Assembly: GCA_964371555.1 (NCBI GenBank)
Contig: CAYJMQ010000039.1
Location: forward strand, 1 to 19,359
Direction of reading: 5' to 3'
Source: CAYJMQ01 sp964371555
GTDB taxonomy: Bacteria > Bdellovibrionota > JACOXK01 > 2-02-FULL-40-11
DNA length: 19,359 bases
The notes beneath the pieces are model-generated. The model was not told where the DNA came from. It did not search any database and saw nothing but the letters and a program-made list of their open reading frames with translations. How positions within the stretch are numbered: position 1 is the stretch's first letter; each line of letters begins with the position of its first letter. A program made the position numbers and the translations under genes. Below are positions 14,287 to 19,359 of this stretch, one piece after another.

Positions 14287-15453
14287 ATGCCAAGAGAAAA
14301 GATCAGACTCTACGATATTGAAAGGCTTTCGATCCTAAAGGAAGATGGATCATGCGATCCTTCCATTATTATACCTTCAATACCGAAGGAGACAATCATT
14401 CGGGCATATAAGATAATGCTCTTTACAAGAAGGCTGGATGAACAGGCGTTTCGCTATCAACGGCAGGGGCGAATCGGCACATTTGCTCCCAGCATCGGCC
14501 AGGAAGCGGCACAAGTCGGATCCGCGATCGCTCTCACGGAAGAAGATTGGTTTGTCCCCTCGTTTCGCGAATTGGGCGCCGCGCTTATTCGCGGACTCTC
14601 TGTTAAAAATTACATCATCTCTTTAATGGGGTTCGAAGATTTTAATGCCGAACTGAAAGGAACACACAATCTTCCAACAGCTGTCCCCGTCGCGACACAA
14701 TGCGCTTATGCCGCCGGGATCGCATGGGGGCTCAAACTCGACCGCAAAAAAGCGGCGGCCATTGTCTACTTTGGCGATGGCGCAACCTCTGAGGGGAATT
14801 TTCATGAGGCGCTCAATTTTTGCGGTGTTTTAAAACTTCCCTGCGTTTTCTTATGCCAAAACAACCAGTGGGCGATTTCAACGCCAAGGAAAAAACAGAC
14901 CGCCTCTGAAACACTCGCGCAAAAAGCATTGGCATACGGTGTGGCAGGCATTCAGGTCGATGGAAACGATTTTTTCGCAGTCTATCAGGCAACCGATGAA
15001 GCGCTCAAACGAGCCAAAAATGGGGAAGGCGCAACCCTGATTGAAGCCCTGACCTATCGATTGAGCGTTCATACAACCGCCGACGATCCAACCGTTTACC
15101 GAAGCAAAAGCGAAGAGGAGGAATGGCAGAAGAGAGATCCCTTGATTCGCTTTCGAAAATACCTCGAAAACGAGCGGCTCTGGGATGCCGAAAAGGAAGA
15201 AAAGCTTGAAAATGAAATTAAAGAAAAAATTAAAGCGGGATACGAGGCGGCGGAAAATTTTAGAAATTCCAATCCGGATCCCCTCGCATTTTTCGACTAT
15301 GTTTACGACGCAATTCCCCCTTACCTGAAACTACAAAAAGGGGAGGCAGAGGAAAATATCCGGGGACGACAGGTCATCAAAGGGGCATCAGAACCCAAAA
15401 AAGGGCCCGGCGGCGCCGCCGCAGTGGGGGAACTCGAGGAGGCTAAAGACTAG
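14287..15453 (+). CDS. pdhA: 2-oxoacid (probably pyruvate) dehydrogenase E1 component, alpha subunit
   Basis: The E1 alpha subunit decarboxylates a 2-oxoacid with thiamine diphosphate (ThDP) and passes the acyl group to E2. The protein has the ThDP motif from GDG (163-165) to QNN (191-193), the GTFAPSIGQEAAQVG substrate-side region and the phospho-loop-like SVHTTADDPTVYRS. I place the start at ATG 14287 (388 residues) because AAGGA lies 5 bases before it. A longer frame from 14215 would overlap the peroxiredoxin promoter and lacks a ribosome site. GQEAAQVG favours pyruvate dehydrogenase, while the HTTADDPT segment also occurs in branched-chain enzymes, so the substrate is not certain. A low-complexity Gly/Ala/Glu tail (about 350-388) is extra. 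The E1 beta gene follows after one base. Confidence 0.9.
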   Translation: MPREKIRLYDIERLSILKEDGSCDPSIIIPSIPKETIIRAYKIMLFTRRLDEQAFRYQRQGRIGTFAPSIGQEAAQVGSAIALTEEDWFVPSFRELGAALIRGLSVKNYIISLMGFEDFNAELKGTHNLPTAVPVATQCAYAAGIAWGLKLDRKKAAAIVYFGDGATSEGNFHEALNFCGVLKLPCVFLCQNNQWAISTPRKKQTASETLAQKALAYGVAGIQVDGNDFFAVYQATDEALKRAKNGEGATLIEALTYRLSVHTTADDPTVYRSKSEEEEWQKRDPLIRFRKYLENERLWDAEKEEKLENEIKEKIKAGYEAAENFRNSNPDPLAFFDYVYDAIPPYLKLQKGEAEENIRGRQVIKGASEPKKGPGGAAAVGELEEAKD

Positions 15454-15454
15454 T

Positions 15455-16453
15455 ATGGCCACGCTTAAAAGAACGGAGCGACTCACACTCGTTGAGGCAA
15501 TCAATCTCGGTCTTAAAGAAGAAATGCGGCGGGATAAAGATGTCATCATCCTTGGGGAAGATGTCGGCGTCGATGGCGGTGTGTTTCGGGTGACCAAAGG
15601 ACTCATTGAGGAATTTGGCGAAGAGCGCGTTGTCGATACTCCGCTTGCGGAGCAGGGAATTGTCGGGGCATCTGTCGGTCTTGCCATTTATGGCAAGCGA
15701 CCCGTCTGTGAAATCCAATTCGTAGGTTTTCTTTATCTCGCCTATGATCATCTAAAATCACACGCCTCTGCCATGCGCCTGCGAAGCCGGGGCTCGTTCA
15801 AAGTTCCGATGGTTCTCAGAGCCCCATACGGCGGCGGCATTCGCGCGCTGGAACACCATTCGGAATCGATGGAGATGATCTACGCGCACTGCCCGGGGCT
15901 TACGGTTGTCATCCCCTCGGGGCCGAGAAAAGCGCGCGCCTTGATTAAATCTGCCATCCGGTCTAACGATCCAGTTTTATTTTTTGAGCCCGAAGCGATC
16001 TATCGCGCATTTAGAGAAGAGGTTCCGCTTGAAGAAGAGACCTTCCCCATCGGAAAAGCCGAAATTGTCCGACCTGGCAGGGATCTCACAATCATTTCTT
16101 ACGGCTCCATGCTAAACCGGACCAAAAAAGTGGTTGAAAAAATTGTCAGCGAAAAGGGATATGATCCTGAAGTCATCGACCTCATCACGATTTCACCGAT
16201 GGACACTCAAACGATTATCGAAAGTGTTAAAAAAACCGGACGGGTTGTCATTGTTCATGAAGCTCCACGCTCCGGAGGGATCGCGGCTGAAATCATCGCG
16301 CGAATCAATGAATTTGCGCTGGAGTATTTAAAAGTTCCTGTTCAGCGTGTTACAGGATGGGATACCCCTTTCCCCTTTTTCGCCCGCGAAGAAGTCTACC
16401 TCCCCGATCCGCAAAGAATTGAAGGGGCAATCGATAAGGTAATGGAGAAATAG
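15455..16453 (+). CDS. pdhB: 2-oxoacid (probably pyruvate) dehydrogenase E1 component, beta subunit
   Basis: The 332-residue protein pairs with the alpha subunit to form the E1 heterotetramer. It shows LGEDVGVDGGVFRVTKGL, DTPLAEQGIVGASVGLA with the catalytic Glu of the ThDP site, the FEPEAIYR segment, and the C-terminal transketolase domain with HEAPRSGGIAAEI and RVTGWDTPFPF. It starts one base after the alpha gene, with GAGGAGG about 10 bases before the ATG. No E2 or E3 gene follows, since the next gene is on the opposite strand 8 bases away. The complex must use subunits encoded elsewhere. Confidence 0.94.
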   Translation: MATLKRTERLTLVEAINLGLKEEMRRDKDVIILGEDVGVDGGVFRVTKGLIEEFGEERVVDTPLAEQGIVGASVGLAIYGKRPVCEIQFVGFLYLAYDHLKSHASAMRLRSRGSFKVPMVLRAPYGGGIRALEHHSESMEMIYAHCPGLTVVIPSGPRKARALIKSAIRSNDPVLFFEPEAIYRAFREEVPLEEETFPIGKAEIVRPGRDLTIISYGSMLNRTKKVVEKIVSEKGYDPEVIDLITISPMDTQTIIESVKKTGRVVIVHEAPRSGGIAAEIIARINEFALEYLKVPVQRVTGWDTPFPFFAREEVYLPDPQRIEGAIDKVMEK

Positions 16454-16461
16454 CGCGCCTT

Positions 16462-17070
16462 TTACTTCGCGCACCGCGGCGTAAGGTTCCGGATACAATC
16501 GGTACAGACAAACCCCGCGGAAACCACAATCGCCCCGCTGCCGCTTGCCACCCCAATCCCTAACGAGTGATGATTTGGGAACAAAAGATTTTCACAGTGC
16601 CCCGTCTGTGCAGCGGTTGAAAGACTTCCAAGCCACTGCGTCACAACGTCGTTTGCCACCGCTTCGACCGAGCCAAAGGATTCAAAAGAAAAGGTTGTCG
16701 CATAGAGATTTTCTTTTACTTTGTCAGGGGGAACGATCTTGTCTTCCCCAACCCCGTTTCGGTAATGAACAAGCGCCACCCCCGCCTGGCGATTGGCGCC
16801 TGCGGCTATAAAGGCGTCCAGATTGGCCTTTGCCGCCTGAACGGCATTGGCCGCTACAACAGGATTGTTGGCGAGAGCCCTTCTTCCATTTGCCTGCCGC
16901 GTCTGAGTGATAGCATTAAAAACCGCCTGTGAGAGCGTTGCAACATCCGCCACCGACAAAGACGCCCCTTCTTTTGTCCCGACGACAAGCTCCTCAATTT
17001 CACCGCAGCTTGCCATAAATATGAAAGCAGAAACAATGAAGATAGGAATAACGCTCCACACACGTGCCAT
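16462..17070 (-). CDS. CAP/SCP-domain lipoprotein
   Basis: The 202-residue protein has a lipoprotein signal peptide: a hydrophobic segment (about 5-19) then MASC with C22 as the acylation site; Met at -3 makes the lipobox slightly atypical. Residues about 45-190 look like a CAP (cysteine-rich secretory/SCP) domain: an N-terminal helix with ITQTRQANGRRALANN, ENLY (120-123), W146, then GHCENLLFPNHHSLGIGVA with H158 and N161, and a final strand IVVSAGFVC. The function of bacterial CAP proteins is mostly unknown. Four Cys near the end (C159, C189, C192, C200) may form disulfides. It is 55 bases after the operon at 17126-19070 and convergent with the E1 beta gene. The ribosome site is weak. Confidence 0.72.
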   Translation of the reverse strand: MARVWSVIPIFIVSAFIFMASCGEIEELVVGTKEGASLSVADVATLSQAVFNAITQTRQANGRRALANNPVVAANAVQAAKANLDAFIAAGANRQAGVALVHYRNGVGEDKIVPPDKVKENLYATTFSFESFGSVEAVANDVVTQWLGSLSTAAQTGHCENLLFPNHHSLGIGVASGSGAIVVSAGFVCTDCIRNLTPRCAK

Positions 17071-17100
17071 ATAACTTCAATGATACTGACGATCTTTATC

Positions 17101-17127
17101 AAGTCAAATTTGGCTTAAGTCAAATTT
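17101..17127. repeat. 11-bp direct repeat at the end of the exported-protein gene
   Basis: AAGTCAAATTT occurs at 17101-17111 and 17117-17127, the second copy overlapping the stop codon of the gene at 17126. No terminator hairpin is evident in the 55-base gap to the next gene. Confidence 0.6.
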
Positions 17128-18601
17128 AAGGCGTTATCTCTTTTTCGATCTCAAAGAAGACCTGTCCACCGGTAAAAAGGAGGCTCTGGCGATGTACGCG
17201 CAGTCGCAGCGTATATTTGGTGCCAGATTCCATCGCTTCTCTCAGTCCTTTCGCGGCAGGATTATCGGCCCCTTCTTCAAGGAGAAAGGTCATCACTTTC
17301 GTCCCCTCGTCTTTCCATCTCGCACGGCAGACGACATGTGTTCCAATGAGCCATGTGGAGCGGTGAATTTTAAGTTGATAGTCTGTATGGACCCTCTCGT
17401 GCCCGGCCTCTGTATCGACAATTTTTAAGAAAATCTGCCTTCCTTCTTTATAGAGACGAAACTCGGGAACAGATGGCGAGCCAAACGTGGCGTTATCGAG
17501 CTCCCCTTTTCGTTTGGCATCGACTCCAAATTCGAGCTTCCCTCCTTCAAAAAGAGGTGATTCACGAACCACAGTCAGGCGAAGCCGATAATCCACAAAC
17601 CCCCGAACATATTGAGAGACGTATTGGCCGAGCGCCCCCTGGCCAGGTACCAGGAGCAGCGCAAATGTTCTTAAAGGCTCACTCGCCTCCTCCGATGGAA
17701 TATCAGCATCCACAATCACCCTGTCCGCATCATCGCGCATCCTGATATGATAGGTTGTCTTTATTCGATAGTACGGTTTTTCGTCGACAAAGTGAAGTCT
17801 TGCCTGCTCATCCTCCCCCTCAAGACGAAGACCGGAAACAGAGCTTTTTCCATAATCATCCGGATCCAGCGTTCCCAAACCGAGTGTGATGACAAGCCCG
17901 CCCAAGTCTCCGCTCCTCCCTACTTCCCGATAGACATAAAAAGAACTCGAAGGCTTCAGAGTTACATTTTCACCATCAAAAGAGAGCTCCACCTTTTCCG
18001 TCTCATTTGCATTCAGGTAAGCGCCTTCCGGGAAGTGAAGCGTTACCCGCGTTTCAACGGTACGATCATAGACCTGAACCGGAACCTGATGCGCGTGAGA
18101 TTCGTTAAAGGTTCTCAAGCGGGTTCTGATCACTGTGCGATATTTCAATACCTGTCTCGATTTTTGCACCCATCTTCTTTTTAGAACAAGCCGCGTCTTC
18201 CAAACCCATTCACACTGCGTTGGGGAATAACAGACATATTCTCTATACAACTCGTTGTCATAATAAGTCTCCCAGTCCCAGTAGTACTCAGTCTCGTAAT
18301 AGGGTTCGAGATCCTCATACTGTTCATACCACGTCGATGGCTCATGCCCTTCGTGATGGTCGCCCGTGTGCGAATGTTCATGCCACGATTCACGATATTC
18401 CGTGCGAAAAAGATTTTTGCTGAGCCTTGCGGCGAATGTCTGTTCACCGCTGTGACGAACCAGTGTGACGGCAGGTTGATCTTTTGGAACATTCTCTCCC
18501 CTTTCTTCAGCCCAAACAGGGAAACTCAAAACACCATTTGGGACATGTCCCAAAACAAAAAATAAAAAAAGACCGAACACAACATACCGTATTTGGCTCA
18601 T
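17126..18601 (-). CDS. Exported protein of unknown function with His cluster and aromatic-acidic segment
   Basis: I do not recognise a family. The 491-residue protein has a signal peptide (about 1-31, ending near VWAEE). Residues about 73-87 contain a His cluster (WHEHSHTGDHHEGHEP, six His), which could bind a metal. Residues about 91-123 are dominated by Tyr, Trp, Glu and Asp, followed by C124 and C130, then a basic, strand-like stretch (about 134-164). The rest is beta-rich and holds two related blocks: DYRLRLTVVRESPLFEGG near 340 and KYTLRLRVHRQSLLFTGG near 465, each closing about 100-130 residues, suggesting two copies of one domain. AAGGAGAGG before the ATG supports the start. It is 13 bases after the gene at 18615-19070. 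Confidence 0.65.
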   Translation of the reverse strand: MSQIRYVVFGLFLFFVLGHVPNGVLSFPVWAEERGENVPKDQPAVTLVRHSGEQTFAARLSKNLFRTEYRESWHEHSHTGDHHEGHEPSTWYEQYEDLEPYYETEYYWDWETYYDNELYREYVCYSPTQCEWVWKTRLVLKRRWVQKSRQVLKYRTVIRTRLRTFNESHAHQVPVQVYDRTVETRVTLHFPEGAYLNANETEKVELSFDGENVTLKPSSSFYVYREVGRSGDLGGLVITLGLGTLDPDDYGKSSVSGLRLEGEDEQARLHFVDEKPYYRIKTTYHIRMRDDADRVIVDADIPSEEASEPLRTFALLLVPGQGALGQYVSQYVRGFVDYRLRLTVVRESPLFEGGKLEFGVDAKRKGELDNATFGSPSVPEFRLYKEGRQIFLKIVDTEAGHERVHTDYQLKIHRSTWLIGTHVVCRARWKDEGTKVMTFLLEEGADNPAAKGLREAMESGTKYTLRLRVHRQSLLFTGGQVFFEIEKEITP

Positions 18602-18614
18602 ATCCTCTCCTTTT

Positions 18615-19070
18615 TTAAAATTCTTTAATCAGCCGCCCGGTTTCACTAAAACCGCAGAATCCGTCTTGATGGGTATTTGCAAAGCCAACTGTTGAAAGCA
18701 AGCTCCCATCCAACGCCTCAAAGAAGATTTCAATCCTTGTGGTATTTTTTTCACTCAGTTTTATAAAATCGGTTTCGAACCTGCGCCTTTTTGTAACATA
18801 AATCATCCGATACACACCGGGCTCTTCTCCTTCTACAGTTGTAACCACGTAGCCATTTTTGGCGCGAAAAGCCCGCGTTCTTCCATAGAATTTTATAAGA
18901 CTCCGCTCCCCATCGGCATAACTGTAATTGTCGACAGAAATCTTTACCCCCACAGGAGCGGGAGATAAAGGGGGATCCACTTGGCAAGATTCGTCAGCTG
19001 AAAAACTGCCTAAAGAGAATAAAGAAAATAACACCACAAAGAAAAGACAAAAGATCGATCTCGTTTTCAT
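18615..19070 (-). CDS. Small exported protein of unknown function
   Basis: The 151-residue protein has a typical signal peptide (MKTRSIF followed by a Phe/Leu-rich core, cleavage near SFSADE). The mature part of about 125 residues looks beta-rich, with two Cys (SCQVD and GFCGF) that could pair. No family is recognised. I place the start at 19070 because AGGAGGT lies 6 bases upstream; an in-frame ATG at 19094 would give eight extra residues and lacks a ribosome site. It heads an operon with the large exported protein, 13 bases downstream. The two may act together in the envelope, which is inference. Confidence 0.65.
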   Translation of the reverse strand: MKTRSIFCLFFVVLFSLFSLGSFSADESCQVDPPLSPAPVGVKISVDNYSYADGERSLIKFYGRTRAFRAKNGYVVTTVEGEEPGVYRMIYVTKRRRFETDFIKLSEKNTTRIEIFFEALDGSLLSTVGFANTHQDGFCGFSETGRLIKEF

Positions 19071-19092
19071 TCGATACCTCCTAACTAACAAC

Positions 19093-19120
19093 AAAATATT
19101 TCTTCCAAATAACTTGTCAC
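19093..19120 (-). promoter_or_regulatory. Possible promoter of the two-gene exported-protein operon
   Basis: On the minus strand GTGACA (19115-19120) and TATTTT (19093-19098) are 16 bases apart, five and four matches of six. It lies just inside the palindromic element that ends at 19126. The predicted leader is short, about 16 bases, and includes the AGGAGGT site. Confidence 0.35.
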
Positions 19121-19125
19121 TAAAT

Positions 19126-19227
19126 AGATTCTGCTGAAAAAGTCATGCTGAGGGACGAAGTCCCGAAGCATCTCCGCTGGGATTCTTCGCGCTTTGCGCT
19201 CAGAATGACACTTTTTCAGCAGAATCT
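19126..19227. repeat. 102-bp palindromic element with 18-bp terminal inverted repeats (right copy)
   Basis: This is the reverse complement of the element at 277-374, with four extra interior bases. The terminal repeats are identical (19126-19143 and its complement 19210-19227). Similarity reaches a few bases beyond the ends (TATTTAGATTCTGC). A possible AAAT duplication flanks it, but the flanks are AT-rich so this may be chance. It lies upstream of the exported-protein operon. The remaining bases to 19359 show no feature I recognise. Confidence 0.85.
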
Positions 19228-19359
19228 AAATAACTTATCTGCCACAGTAACAAAACAGCAAAGTGTGTCAATTATTTTTTAGTATAGGAAATTGCGGTGT
19301 CGGCAACCAAAGGTTATCTGCGCTCTCCATCTGTTGTGTTCGCCACAAAGAATCCGTAA

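Noticed and set aside
277..19227. The two inverted palindromic elements as ends of one large composite mobile element
   Set aside because: There is no transposase, no convincing target duplication, and the interior holds housekeeping genes. Independent copies of a small repeat explain the pair better.
19260..19271. TTGACA on the minus strand as a -35 box for the exported-protein operon
   Set aside because: The hexamer is perfect but the best -10 at proper spacing (TACTGT) is poor, and the palindromic element would lie in the leader. The closer pair at 19093-19120 fits better.
19279..19359. Open minus-strand frame entering from the right edge
   Set aside because: About 26 codons without a recognisable motif; too short to call a partial gene.

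Overview
The window looks like chromosomal DNA of an uncultured, respiring Gram-negative bacterium. The evidence is complex I subunits, a membrane Fe-S oxidoreductase, signal peptides, a lipoprotein, mixed gene orientations and moderate GC. The REP-like repeats and gene content would fit a deltaproteobacterium-like lineage, but that placement is a guess. I found no rRNA, tRNA, CRISPR array, transposase or phage gene.

Layout: 1-376 is a repeat-rich non-coding stretch with tandem 21-base units, REP-like hairpins, a probable remnant of a YgiT/MqsA-type zinc-finger gene and a 98-bp palindromic element. Positions 377-2968, all minus strand, hold a CpXC-domain protein, an EF-P-like protein with an unusual loop tip, and a DAO-family flavoprotein. 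A REP hairpin and a 35-bp tandem duplication separate efp from the flavoprotein gene. Positions 3019-5256 (minus) encode an exported HEAT-repeat protein, divergent from the next operon.

5370-10016 is a tight plus-strand operon of nuoB-nuoC-nuoD-nuoI followed by an EtfD/HdrDE-like membrane Fe-S oxidoreductase. Subunits A, E, F, G, H and J-N are absent from the window. 10073-11838 (minus) reads nuoB2, then an A-type Fe-S carrier with a Gly/Cys/His tail, then an Mrp/Ind1-type Fe-S ATPase. Together these suggest electron transfer to quinone plus maturation of its Fe-S subunits.

11927-13612 is a Na/Pi cotransporter-family protein whose stop overlaps that of the convergent ahpC-type peroxiredoxin (13609-14196). 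Divergent from the peroxiredoxin is an E1 alpha/beta pair of a 2-oxoacid (probably pyruvate) dehydrogenase at 14287-16453, without E2 or E3. Positions 16462-19070 (minus) hold a CAP-domain lipoprotein and a two-gene operon of unrecognised exported proteins, one with a His cluster and an aromatic-acidic segment. A second, inverted copy of the palindromic element lies at 19126-19227.

The points most worth checking are the incomplete nuoBCDI-etfD operon with a second nuoB beside Fe-S maturation genes, the EF-P with Asn at the tip, and the REP family with compensatory base changes. None of these is proven novel from sequence alone.
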